DNA from: DATFWC01 sp045801465
GTDB taxonomy: Bacteria > Pseudomonadota > Alphaproteobacteria > Rhizobiales > Xanthobacteraceae
Length of the DNA stretch: 18,967 nt
Direction: 5' to 3'
Assembly: GCA_045801465.1 (NCBI GenBank)
Contig: JBJMSU010000211.1
Coordinates: 1-18,967, forward strand
Shown here: in pieces, positions 1-7,157 of the stretch
How the letters are laid out: every line of letters starts with the position of its first letter
How positions within the stretch are numbered: the first letter of the stretch is position 1
Translations under genes and position numbers: made by a program
Notes under the pieces: generated by a model
What the model was told of the DNA's origin: nothing
Seen by the model: only the letters and a program-made list of their open reading frames with translations
Database searches by the model: none

Positions 1-19
1 TTCGGAGGCGGAGCACTAG
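1..19 (+). repeat. Right end of a composite palindromic element, cut by the window edge
   Basis: The first 19 bases match the right arm of the second hairpin of the element found complete at 3722-3889, 8007-8172 and 16951-17115, with two substitutions (TTCGGAGGCGGAGCACTAG against TTCGGAAGCGGGGCACTAG). The arm lacks the extra AAA that the opposite arm would show if inverted, so this copy lies in the same orientation as the other three. The rest of it is outside the window. Confidence 0.75.
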
Positions 20-100
20 CCAATAGGCTTTGTACCGCGCAATGTCCAGCCGCGGTCGAGAATTCCGCGACCATCCCTGCGGGTCCCGCGCGGCCCGATT

Positions 101-134
101 TTGGTCTATTCCGGCGGCGCTTTTTGTATATAAC
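101..134 (+). promoter_or_regulatory. Weak promoter candidate upstream of the methyltransferase gene
   Basis: Bases 20-215 hold no gene. The only AT-rich patch is at 121-135 and contains TATATA (127-132) or TATAAC (129-134), which could be a -10 element. The best -35 candidate, TTGGTC at 101-106, is 20 to 22 bp away, longer than usual, so this is only a suggestion. The likely ribosome-binding site of the next gene is the G-rich stretch GGGGTGGA at about 204-211. Confidence 0.2.
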
Positions 135-215
135 TCGCGGCGCGCGGCGTGGCGGTTGCACAATCCAACGATGGCCGCAGGCTTGCCCGAATGAAGCGTA
201 ACGGGGTGGATTCGA

Positions 216-1118
216 ATGGGTCTTGGTCCGACGATTCTGTCGCTTTATCACCAGCTCAAGTTGCTCGGCGCCTTTGACGAAATCGATAGCGTCATCGAAC
301 TGGGTTCGCAGGGCGTGTGGTGCCCCGACCGGCGGCTGTTGGTCGGCCTTTTCGAGGCATTTGGCCGGCCAGTGCCGCCGGAGAGCGAGCTCAGCCTTTA
401 TATCAACAACACGGGGACCGGACGCGCGCCGTCGCGCCACCTGCATGAAAAACTCGGCTTCAAATACAACTGCGTGGACATCGACGGCAATTTTGGTTCG
501 CTCACCTACGATATCAATTTCGATTCAGTGCCGCCGGAGCATCGCGCAAAGTACGGCATGACCACCAATCACGGCACGACCGAGCACCTGCTGAACCAAT
601 ACAATGCCTTCAAGATGATCCACGACTTCACGGCGCCTGGCGGGCTGATGCTGCACGCGCTGCCGTTCACTGTCCATCTCGAGCATGGCTTCTTCAACTA
701 TCAACCCAACCTGTTCGAAGCGCTCGCCCGCTTCAACTCGTACAAAACCCTCGGCGTGTGGGTCGGTCCCGATTGGACGCTGTCGAGCCTGGTCCCGTGG
801 GAGCCGAGGCTGTTGGAATTCCTCACGCTCAATGCGAAGACGACGCATCTGCTCGTGGTGCTGCAGAAAAAATTGCACGACACGGAATTCTGCATGCCGG
901 TGCAGGGCGTCTATGAGGACATGCTGCCGGACAGCGCTGTCGCGCGTTATCAGCTCGTCGTCGACGGCGAATATTACAGCGGCCACCGCGTGCGGCAGAT
1001 GAGCCGGGACATCACCGAGACCACCCTGTCGAGCTATCCGTTTCCGGTGATTGCCCGACATATGGGCAAGCGCGTCCTGCGACGCCTCAAGCTCTACTCC
1101 GGCCCGATCACCGACTGA
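216..1118 (+). CDS. Class I SAM-dependent methyltransferase-like protein
   Basis: This 300-residue protein probably transfers a methyl group from S-adenosylmethionine, plausibly to a sugar of the surface glycan. It has a recognisable nucleotide-binding pattern: a strand and glycine loop at residues 25-33 (SVIELGSQG, motif I), an acidic strand end at 87-91 (VDIDG, motif II), and a later GG turn before a strand at 139-151 (TAPGGLMLHALPF), typical of class I methyltransferases. The segment between (about 116-137, NHGTTEHLLNQ) sits where such enzymes place a D/N-x-IEH type motif. No signal peptide or membrane segment is visible. The ATG at 216 follows a GGGGTGGA ribosome-binding site. It converges on the minus-strand gene ending at 1137, with only 18 bp between and no clear terminator. 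The fold is fairly secure; the substrate is unknown. Confidence 0.7.
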   Translation: MGLGPTILSLYHQLKLLGAFDEIDSVIELGSQGVWCPDRRLLVGLFEAFGRPVPPESELSLYINNTGTGRAPSRHLHEKLGFKYNCVDIDGNFGSLTYDINFDSVPPEHRAKYGMTTNHGTTEHLLNQYNAFKMIHDFTAPGGLMLHALPFTVHLEHGFFNYQPNLFEALARFNSYKTLGVWVGPDWTLSSLVPWEPRLLEFLTLNAKTTHLLVVLQKKLHDTEFCMPVQGVYEDMLPDSAVARYQLVVDGEYYSGHRVRQMSRDITETTLSSYPFPVIARHMGKRVLRRLKLYSGPITD

Positions 1119-1136
1119 GCATCGCGCTGCGCCTCT

Positions 1137-2363
1137 TCACCTGCTTGCCTGTTCCCCACTGGGCTCGATCCGCGCCACGACATCCGTGAACGCATGGTCG
1201 ATCGCCTCGCGGCTGTCCTCCTCCCAGATGAGCTGCTGGCATGGCGTGGCGAAGGGGAGCGATCGGCCGGGCTCGAAGCCGAGGTGGCGAAAGAAATCGA
1301 GCGTCGTCTGCGGCACACCGGACGGGGCCATTTTCAACGTTGCGTAACGCGTCGTCTCGTTGAGCCAGCACAATCCCATGGGCCCGGTATTGACGCCCAT
1401 GTTGACGAAGGCCTGCTGGTAGAGCGCCATGCGCAGCCCCACGTTCCACGCGGCCTCGGGCATCAGGAGGCAGCCATCGAGCGCGGCAGGAACGCCTTCC
1501 ATCGTCTCTTCAGTGTCGGGAACGAACACGACGGCGTAGCGCTGCGGATCGAGGCCGCGGGCAAACGCCGTCCAGGCCGCGAGGTTGCTGTTGCGCGCCG
1601 GCATATAATTGTAGCCGCGCAACGTGACGGTTACCAGCCGGCGATCGGTCATGCCGCGTGCCGCCAGCCAGCGCTCGATGTTCCTCCGCCGCTCGGACGT
1701 GGCCCGCAGCACCGCGATCGGGCGCTCGCCGCGGCGGGCGGCATCGAGGCACATCTGCGAGCTCGGGAATACCGGCAGCGCCGGCTCGTAGTCCGTGGGA
1801 AACACGTGGCGTGCCGCGACCGAGCGAAAGAACGCCGCCTCCTCGCGCGAAGCGGCCTGGGTGACGGCGGCGCAGCTCGGAAGCAGCGCGCAGGCCTGCA
1901 CGAGAATGTTCTGGATGCGCTCGCCGCGGTTCGCCGCCCCGACGACCGCTTCGTAATCGTCGCGTTCGCGTCGCACGCCTTCGTAGGGACCGGGCACGAT
2001 GACGATGTGGATCGTGTCGAGGCCACGCCGTCGTCGCTCGAGATCGGCACCGGCGAGGAACCAGAGGCAGTCAAAGGTGATCGGCCCGACCTTCAGGTCA
2101 TAGAATGCGAACAGGGTGCGGTCGGCGGCGGGAAAATTCTGCACGCTGTTGCGTCGAATGAGCCGCGGCACTGTTGACGCCGCAGTGATGGCGCGCCGCG
2201 TCAATGCGTGGAGAATCCGGCCGGGGCCGGTGGTCGGGTAAACGACTTCGGCGGAAAGTCGCTTCGCGATCCAGTGCGGCCCCTGCTGGCGCAGCTTGAA
2301 GATGATGCGCGGCAATCCGCCCGCCGGCTCCCGCAGGTCGCGATCAACGCCGCTCATCCCCAT
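1137..2363 (-). CDS. Uncharacterised protein, weakly glycosyltransferase (GT-B/GT9)-like
   Basis: I do not recognise this protein of about 408 residues. It is soluble-looking, rich in Arg and Ala, with no signal peptide or membrane helix. The C-terminal half (about 235-400) alternates strands and helices. It contains VTVTLRGYNYMPARNSN (about 244-260), YAVVFVPDTE (277-286) and VNMGVNTGPMGLCW (320-333). The last recalls the NDTGPMHLA turn of heptosyltransferase-type GT-B folds, which is the only hint of function. The first codon could be GTG at 2366, but the adjacent ATG at 2363 is more likely; neither has a strong ribosome-binding site. It lies 55 bp downstream of the radical SAM gene on the same strand, so the two probably share a transcript from the promoter near 3563-3590. 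A role in glycan assembly is an inference from context. Confidence 0.6.
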   Translation of the reverse strand: MGMSGVDRDLREPAGGLPRIIFKLRQQGPHWIAKRLSAEVVYPTTGPGRILHALTRRAITAASTVPRLIRRNSVQNFPAADRTLFAFYDLKVGPITFDCLWFLAGADLERRRRGLDTIHIVIVPGPYEGVRRERDDYEAVVGAANRGERIQNILVQACALLPSCAAVTQAASREEAAFFRSVAARHVFPTDYEPALPVFPSSQMCLDAARRGERPIAVLRATSERRRNIERWLAARGMTDRRLVTVTLRGYNYMPARNSNLAAWTAFARGLDPQRYAVVFVPDTEETMEGVPAALDGCLLMPEAAWNVGLRMALYQQAFVNMGVNTGPMGLCWLNETTRYATLKMAPSGVPQTTLDFFRHLGFEPGRSLPFATPCQQLIWEEDSREAIDHAFTDVVARIEPSGEQASR

Positions 2364-2418
2364 CACCAGCGCGGACGCAATGACATGCCGCGGTTGCGTG
2401 TCGACGCAGAGGGCCGCT

Positions 2419-3498
2419 TCAGGCCATTGCGACCTCGGGCGGCTGAACCCGCTCGGTTGCCTTGCGCAGCTCTTCGGGCGGCGGCTTGTGGCCGCCCAGG
2501 AGGTTGCCGGTCCAGCTCGAAAGACGATTGACGAGGTTGTAATATGTGTATTCCGGAGAGCGCCGGATCAGCAGGCCGTCCTTGACCTCCTCGCTGTATT
2601 CGTACTGCGCCCAGCCATTGCAGCCCTTGCAGAACGGCACTTTGTCCCATTGGCTGGTCTCGTGGTAGTAGCGCGCCTTGGCGAACTCCTCGCCGTGCCA
2701 CACGTCCTTCACGCCGCGCTCGAAGACGTTGCCCATGTCGGTGGCACGCACGCCGTCGAGGCAGCACAGGCGCACGCTGCCGTCGTTGTGAACCGGCATT
2801 GTCTTGTAGATGACCGCGCACGGCACCCGTTGCGGCGGCTCGATCATGTCCGGGAACGTGCCGTTCTCGAACACGATTCCCATGCGCACGACGTCGACCA
2901 CGCCGACCCAGCGGTCGACGAATTCCTGCTCTTCGTGCTTGTTGGTATTCTGGATCGTGAACGACACGCCGACGCGCGGAAGCTCGCGATCGCCGCGCAC
3001 GCGCAGCATGCGGAAGACCGCCGCCTCGATCTTGGCCAGCTTGTCCACGCCGCGCACCTTTTGCAGGGTTTCCGGCGTTGTCGAGTCGAGGCTGAACATG
3101 ATCGAGTCGACCTTGATCTCGCAGAAGAATTCCGCGAGATCTTCGGTGAGCGTCAGGCCATTGGTGTTCATGGCGACGGCGATGCCGCGCCGCTTCATGT
3201 CGGCAAACACCTCGCGCAGATTGGGAATGAGCAGCGGTTCGCCATAGATGCTCGGCGCCACCATGGGCTGCGCGCCGGTGAACTCGTCCAGCACCTTGCG
3301 CGCCGCATCGAGATCCATGATCCCTTTGACGGAATCGATCTGCTCCTCGTCCTCGAGCCCCCACACCGGACACATGTGGCAACGCAGATTGCACCGCGTG
3401 GCGAAATCGACCAGCAGGCGGTCGGGCATGTCCGGAACCGGAAGCGGCTTCCAGTTATCGGCCGGATCGACCCACTCCGCCTTGGACCAATCGCGCAT
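2419..3498 (-). CDS. Radical SAM protein with SPASM-like C-terminal cysteines
   Basis: The 359-residue product carries the radical SAM cluster motif C36-x3-C40-x2-C43 (RCNLRCHMC), a GEP motif at 86-88 and an NTNG strand end at 111-114, so it should bind a 4Fe-4S cluster and cleave S-adenosylmethionine. More cysteines at 227, 245, 246, 290 and 293 (VRLCCLDG, FCKGC) are arranged like a SPASM or twitch domain that binds auxiliary clusters. Such proteins occur in peptide-modifying and some carbohydrate-modifying systems; the substrate here is unknown. I chose ATG 3498 because AAGGAG (3511-3506) stands 7 nt upstream. The longer frame from 3657 would add 53 residues read through an intergenic palindrome and the promoter region and is unlikely. 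It is first in a unit with the unrecognised gene at 1137-2363. Confidence 0.9.
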   Translation of the reverse strand: MRDWSKAEWVDPADNWKPLPVPDMPDRLLVDFATRCNLRCHMCPVWGLEDEEQIDSVKGIMDLDAARKVLDEFTGAQPMVAPSIYGEPLLIPNLREVFADMKRRGIAVAMNTNGLTLTEDLAEFFCEIKVDSIMFSLDSTTPETLQKVRGVDKLAKIEAAVFRMLRVRGDRELPRVGVSFTIQNTNKHEEQEFVDRWVGVVDVVRMGIVFENGTFPDMIEPPQRVPCAVIYKTMPVHNDGSVRLCCLDGVRATDMGNVFERGVKDVWHGEEFAKARYYHETSQWDKVPFCKGCNGWAQYEYSEEVKDGLLIRRSPEYTYYNLVNRLSSWTGNLLGGHKPPPEELRKATERVQPPEVAMA

Positions 3499-3562
3499 GC
3501 TCAAGCTCCTTGGAATCAGGCAAGGATTGTTTCGCCGAACCACGGGGTTTGCGTCGTCGGAC

Positions 3563-3590
3563 CTTATAGCTCGGAAAGAAGGCGTTACAA
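3563..3590 (-). promoter_or_regulatory. Sigma70-type promoter candidate for the radical SAM operon
   Basis: On the minus strand, TTGTAA (3590-3585) is followed after 16 bp by TATAAG (3568-3563). A start of transcription near 3556 would leave a leader of about 58 nt before the ATG at 3498, with its AAGGAG site. The same geometry and -10 element recur in front of the operon starting at 7849, which raises confidence. Confidence 0.5.
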
Positions 3591-3604
3591 GCCTTTTCTC
3601 CACG

Positions 3605-3649
3605 GCATGATTCCGCAAAGTGGATAGCCGGTTTCGGAAAAGATCATGC
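3605..3649. repeat. Intergenic palindrome with asymmetric arms
   Basis: GCATGATTCCG (3605-3615) faces CGGAAAAGATCATGC (3635-3649). The arms are complementary except for four extra bases in the right arm, and the loop is about 19 nt. From memory it resembles a GATCATGCTC-type intergenic repeat common in Hyphomicrobiales genomes; that recollection has not been checked here. When read as coding it creates the false N-terminus of the radical SAM frame. It lies upstream of the promoter at 3563-3590. Confidence 0.6.
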
Positions 3650-3695
3650 TCCAACAATCGGCTGGAGCGCGATGATGATTCGCAGAAAAGTCATC

Positions 3696-3712
3696 CCACG
3701 GCAGTACCGTGG
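3696..3712. other. Short perfect hairpin in the 3499-3885 intergenic region
   Basis: CCACGG, a 5-nt loop and CCGTGG form a 6-bp stem. No T-tract follows on either strand, so it is not a convincing terminator. The roughly 390-bp gene-free stretch 3499-3885 otherwise holds the promoter, the palindrome at 3605-3649 and the composite repeat at 3722-3889. Confidence 0.3.
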
Positions 3713-3721
3713 CAGAAGCAA

Positions 3722-3889
3722 TAGTGCCGCCGATTTGAAGGTCCTACAGCGCCTGCTGCGAGCCTGTGAAGGGAACTTCAAATCGAAAAGCGGCACTAGA
3801 GCGATAGACTTGCTAGTGCCCCTTTGCTTCCGAAGTTCGTGTTCAGAGGGTGCTGCCATGTATCACGAACTTCGGAAGCGGGGCACTAG
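3722..3889 (+). repeat. Composite palindromic element, copy 1
   Basis: This copy is two hairpins. The first spans 3722-3798 with outer arms TAGTGCCGC and GCGGCACTA, and the right arm carries a 4-nt bulge. The second spans 3813-3889 with arms starting CTAGTGCC and ending GGCACTAG, and the left arm carries a TTT bulge. A 14-nt linker joins them. The right arm of hairpin 1 and the left arm of hairpin 2 are homologous when one is reverse-complemented, so the two units are inverted copies of one module. The terminal CTA at 3886-3888 is the TAG stop codon of the minus-strand gene ending there. Small frames inside (for example from ATG 3858, with an upstream purine-rich stretch) are artefacts of the repeat. 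Confidence 0.9.
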
Positions 3890-6336
3890 ACCGCGATCTC
3901 GACCGTGATGCTCATGCAGTTTTCGGGCAATCGCGACCATTGTTCCTCGGTGAGAGCGGCTTCCGCTCTGTTGGCGGCAAATACGCTCGGCGTGACGAAG
4001 ACCAGCGTCGCCGCCATTCGCACGAGATCGGCCAGCCGCCGCTCGCCCGTCCGCGCGAGCCGACGCACCCGCTGCGCGACGCGCGCCGATTGCGGCGAAC
4101 CTGCGTAATGGATGCGGCCCGACGACGGCGACTCGAACATGGTCTGCAGCGCACCGACCTCGGCAAGAGGAACTTCATTGGCGGCAAAGTTGGGATGGAA
4201 TGCGATGATCTTTCCACCCTTTCGCATGCACGGCGTGACCGTTTTGACGACATCCATGATCTGATGCAATTCGGAGGGGCCCAAGGTGCAGATGCACAGG
4301 TCGAACTCGGCAGTTCCGCTGAAGGCCTTGGCGAGATTGCCGCCCACCACCTCCGACAGCAAGACCCGCGCGTGCACGCCCGGCAAATGATCGGCGACGG
4401 TCTCGCCCACGGAGGTCGCACCGACGACGACAAGAACATTGGCGGCCCCCTCGCCGGCCGCCGCGTCCACGATCCGAACCAGGTGACGCATCGCCGCCCA
4501 ATACGGGTGCAGCGGGCGAACGCGGGGCAGCACTCCATAGTAGCGACGGTAGAGATCGCGCGCGAAGCGAAGAACGCTGCGGCCGGACGCCGTGACGGAT
4601 GTGCGCGGCCCGTAGTGTAGCGCGACGTGCGGAACAACGGCCGAAGCGACGCTCCTTTTCATCATCCGGTCGTACTCGGCTTGCAGCGGATCGCGCCTTG
4701 CGGCGAACTCGAAGTCCAGCAGCAGCAGCCGGTCCTCGTGGTCGCGATCGATAAACTCCAAGACCCGCGCCAGGACCTCTTTTTTCTCCCGCACGTCCTT
4801 GGCTGACGAGACCCACGCCTCCACGCTGCGCTTGAGAGGTGCGGCCCAGGGCGGCGCTTCACCGGTTCGGCGTATCGACAGACCGGAGGAGCCCTCCTCG
4901 CGACGCCAGTCGACGACGCGGTTCACATCGAGACTGTTCTCGTCAACCGCCGCGTTGGTCTCGATTCGCTGAAGGTCGCGCACCAGCTCATCCGCGATGC
5001 CGCCCCAACGAGCGTCCTCGATCGCGCTCAGCATCGCCTCGACGGCGCTGCGCTGGCGATCCCGCAAGTCGACCAGGTCGGCACGCCGGCGCGCATGCGC
5101 TTTGATGACGCCGTCGAGCTTCCACCAGGTCTTGTCGACTTCGCTCAGCGACTCCGGCGGGTCGTTTGCCTCCGTCGTCGCGCCGAGCCGTGCGGAGAGG
5201 TATTTGTGCCGCGCTTCGATGAACCCGGACCGGTGATAGTTCCACTGCGGATGGTCGAGATGCGAGGGAAGGACCGCCGGCACATGGGCCAGCACCGTAT
5301 CGACGAAGGAACGCAGCGCCGCCCGCGCATCGGCGATATTTGCCGGCAGATCCGCCGAATGCAGCGTGAGCGGATGACGCGCCATCTCCCGCTGGTATTG
5401 GGTGAGGAACGAAGCCGTGTTGCGTGCGATCTCGCGCGGATCGGGCCAGCCGATCTGCAGCTGGTCTTGCGCAGTCTCCGCGCTGCGCAGTTCGAGCATC
5501 AGGAAGTCGTCGGAATCGCCGAGGACGAACGGCTCCGTGCCGGGAAAAAATTCGGTCATCAGACCATGATCCCAGTAGGAGTTCGGCTCCGCGAGATGGC
5601 GCTCGGGGCGCATTCCGACGATGGCGATCGGCATCTGGTGGCCGATCAGCGTGGCGTGATCGACCAGCCAGTAGAACTGGTCCATGTAGCGAACGCTCAT
5701 GGCGGGCTGATTGACCGTCTTGCCACGGATCGTGTTGTGTCGATGCCGAAGCACCAGGGCAGCCATCTCGCGCGGCGACAGCGTCAATGACCGGGTGTTC
5801 GGGTCAACGCGACTCAGGAGCTCCGGAACCACCGCCTCGGCGTTGACGCAATAGCTCGGCGACGCGACCAGGCGCCTGCCTTCGGCGAGCTGCCCGATGA
5901 GATTACGCAGGCTGCCGTCGGCAATGATGAAGTCGGCATTGAGAAACAACAGCCATGTATCCGTCACCGACGGGCCCAAGTCGCTGAATCCGCGATGCAG
6001 AACGTAGGTCAGCGCCATCCCGTACTTATCCGGAGCCGGGATGAGGTCGTCGAGCCCGACCAGGCGGACGGGGCAGAGCGCTTGAATCTTGCCGACCGTC
6101 GGATCGCCGAACAATCTGGGAAACGCGCCCTCTTCGGTCAGGATCACGACTTCGCAGGGGACCGTGGATGCCACGTAAGGGAGATTGCCCGGCGCCAGCA
6201 GCGCGGGGAGCGTCAGCGACAGCAGTTCGCCGATGTACTTTTCTCCCCACGCATAGGTGATGATTCGCGTCGGCCGGACCGACGGCAGACTCCTGTCCGG
6301 CTGGATGCCTCCCGAAACGGCCTCTTCACGCAGCAT
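3886..6336 (-). CDS. Large two-domain protein: glycosyltransferase-like N-terminus, methyltransferase-like C-terminus
   Basis: This protein of about 816 residues is unusually long for the locus. Numbering from the TTG at 6339, residues 25-290 look like a nucleotide-sugar transferase-type fold: a first strand (RIITYAWGEKY), a second at about 62-70 (CEVVILTEEG), and WLLFLNADFII at 129-139, where GT-A enzymes place their metal-binding acidic motif. Residues 400-560 are helical and charged. Residues 634-717 look like a Rossmann domain: NVLVVVGATSVGE (634-646), EFDLCICTLGPSE (678-690) and RKGGKIIAFHPN (706-717), as in class I methyltransferases. There is no signal peptide. ATG 6336, preceded directly by a possible TTG start, lies 5 nt after the stop of the acetyltransferase gene, so translation is probably coupled. 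The TAG stop lies inside repeat copy 1. Fold assignments are from pattern alone; neither activity is proven. Confidence 0.65.
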   Translation of the reverse strand: MLREEAVSGGIQPDRSLPSVRPTRIITYAWGEKYIGELLSLTLPALLAPGNLPYVASTVPCEVVILTEEGAFPRLFGDPTVGKIQALCPVRLVGLDDLIPAPDKYGMALTYVLHRGFSDLGPSVTDTWLLFLNADFIIADGSLRNLIGQLAEGRRLVASPSYCVNAEAVVPELLSRVDPNTRSLTLSPREMAALVLRHRHNTIRGKTVNQPAMSVRYMDQFYWLVDHATLIGHQMPIAIVGMRPERHLAEPNSYWDHGLMTEFFPGTEPFVLGDSDDFLMLELRSAETAQDQLQIGWPDPREIARNTASFLTQYQREMARHPLTLHSADLPANIADARAALRSFVDTVLAHVPAVLPSHLDHPQWNYHRSGFIEARHKYLSARLGATTEANDPPESLSEVDKTWWKLDGVIKAHARRRADLVDLRDRQRSAVEAMLSAIEDARWGGIADELVRDLQRIETNAAVDENSLDVNRVVDWRREEGSSGLSIRRTGEAPPWAAPLKRSVEAWVSSAKDVREKKEVLARVLEFIDRDHEDRLLLLDFEFAARRDPLQAEYDRMMKRSVASAVVPHVALHYGPRTSVTASGRSVLRFARDLYRRYYGVLPRVRPLHPYWAAMRHLVRIVDAAAGEGAANVLVVVGATSVGETVADHLPGVHARVLLSEVVGGNLAKAFSGTAEFDLCICTLGPSELHQIMDVVKTVTPCMRKGGKIIAFHPNFAANEVPLAEVGALQTMFESPSSGRIHYAGSPQSARVAQRVRRLARTGERRLADLVRMAATLVFVTPSVFAANRAEAALTEEQWSRLPENCMSITVEIAV

Positions 6337-6341
6337 CAAGT

Positions 6342-7157
6342 CTACTCATTGATCAATGAGAGGCCGGAACCCAGTCGCCCGACCGGGGCTGGCGCCGCAT
6401 CATCGCGATTGAGCGTGGCGCGCGGGTTGTCGATCAGCGCCGCAAATACCTCGCGCAGCAGATCGCGCAAGGCAACGATGCTGTACGGACAACCGAGGAT
6501 GTCACCGCTGAGCAACAGCCCCTTTGCCGACAGGGGGGCGGCGAATTGAGGAAAGTCGCGGTTGAGCCGCCAGTGGCGACGCGTGCGGACCGTGTGGACG
6601 GTGCCGTGCCGGTCACGGCATGCGTAAGCCTCAGCGCTTTGCGGCGGTCGCAGATAGATGTCGGGGGCAATCGTCTCTTCCGGGAGGTGGATCGCGGTAC
6701 AGCACTCGAGGCCGACGCCGACCATGAGCACGTACGTGTCGTAATCGCGCATTAATCCATAGGGGCTGTTGCCCGAGACCGGCGTGTCGCCGATATGATG
6801 CCGCGCGAGCAGCGCACGGGCGGCAGGCCCCCAGCCGGCGACCGAGTGCGTCGGATGGATGCTGCGTGCGATGGCGTAACGGGTGCGAAACACCTCGCTG
6901 AGAACACCGGTGTGCGAAGGAGTAGCCATTTCGTCCCAGACCGGATGCTCCGGCGTGACGGTTCGCCAGGTCATCGTCGGCATGAACAGGTTGCCCTGGG
7001 CAACATGCTCCAGCAGCGTTTCGACGATCGCTTCGGCGCGGAACTCCTGTCGGCTCAGGGCCGCGATCGCGCTGTGCACGACCAATATGCCGTCGCGCGG
7101 AACGCCGAAGCGCTCGAGGATCGGCCGAAACGCAACCCCTTCGCGGCCTTCGCTCAT
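6342..7157 (-). CDS. AAC(3)-family N-acetyltransferase
   Basis: The 271-residue protein belongs to the aminoglycoside 3-N-acetyltransferase family, which moves an acetyl group from acetyl-CoA to an amino group. Family features visible are ILVVHSAIAAL (24-34), NLFMPTMTW (56-64), the conserved HPTHSVAGWGP (101-111), SPYG (131-134), VLMVGVGL (143-150) and a CTAIHLPEE stretch (153-161) carrying the usual His and Glu residues. Length matches the family. In a sugar-nucleotide locus it more likely acetylates an amino sugar than an antibiotic; that is an inference. The start ATG overlaps the TGA of the preceding hexapeptide acetyltransferase gene (ATGA, 7157-7154), and the downstream two-domain gene starts 5 nt after its stop, so all three form one operon. 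Its last codons contain a perfect 16-bp palindrome (6345-6360). Confidence 0.85.
   Translation of the reverse strand: MSEGREGVAFRPILERFGVPRDGILVVHSAIAALSRQEFRAEAIVETLLEHVAQGNLFMPTMTWRTVTPEHPVWDEMATPSHTGVLSEVFRTRYAIARSIHPTHSVAGWGPAARALLARHHIGDTPVSGNSPYGLMRDYDTYVLMVGVGLECCTAIHLPEETIAPDIYLRPPQSAEAYACRDRHGTVHTVRTRRHWRLNRDFPQFAAPLSAKGLLLSGDILGCPYSIVALRDLLREVFAALIDNPRATLNRDDAAPAPVGRLGSGLSLINE
6345..6360. repeat. Perfect 16-bp palindrome at an operon junction
   Basis: CTCATTGATCAATGAG reads the same on both strands. It covers the last codons of the AAC(3)-like gene and lies 8 nt upstream of the ATG of the next gene. In the transcript it could form a 6-bp stem with a GATC loop close to the ribosome-binding region. 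About 0.3 such palindromes are expected by chance in a window this size, so function is uncertain. Confidence 0.5.

Noticed and set aside
2296..3627. Long plus-strand open frame (443 codons) opposite the radical SAM gene
   Set aside because: It is antisense to a protein with clear catalytic motifs; its translation is His/Arg/Ala-rich with no family pattern, as expected for shadow frames in high-GC DNA.
3499..3657. 53-residue N-terminal extension of the radical SAM protein
   Set aside because: It reads through a palindrome and a promoter candidate; ATG 3498 has AAGGAG at ideal spacing and gives the usual N-terminus.
3858..3908. Small frame MYHELRKRGT inside repeat copy 1 (and from ATG 17084 in copy 3) with an SD-like stretch
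   Set aside because: The ATG and following codons are part of the hairpin arm; copy 2 has lost the ATG, and the frame continues differently in each copy, so it is not a conserved peptide.
6342..7157. Aminoglycoside resistance gene
   Set aside because: The family match is real, but the operon lies inside a glycan locus and homologues of this kind are often sugar acetyltransferases; resistance is not supported by context.
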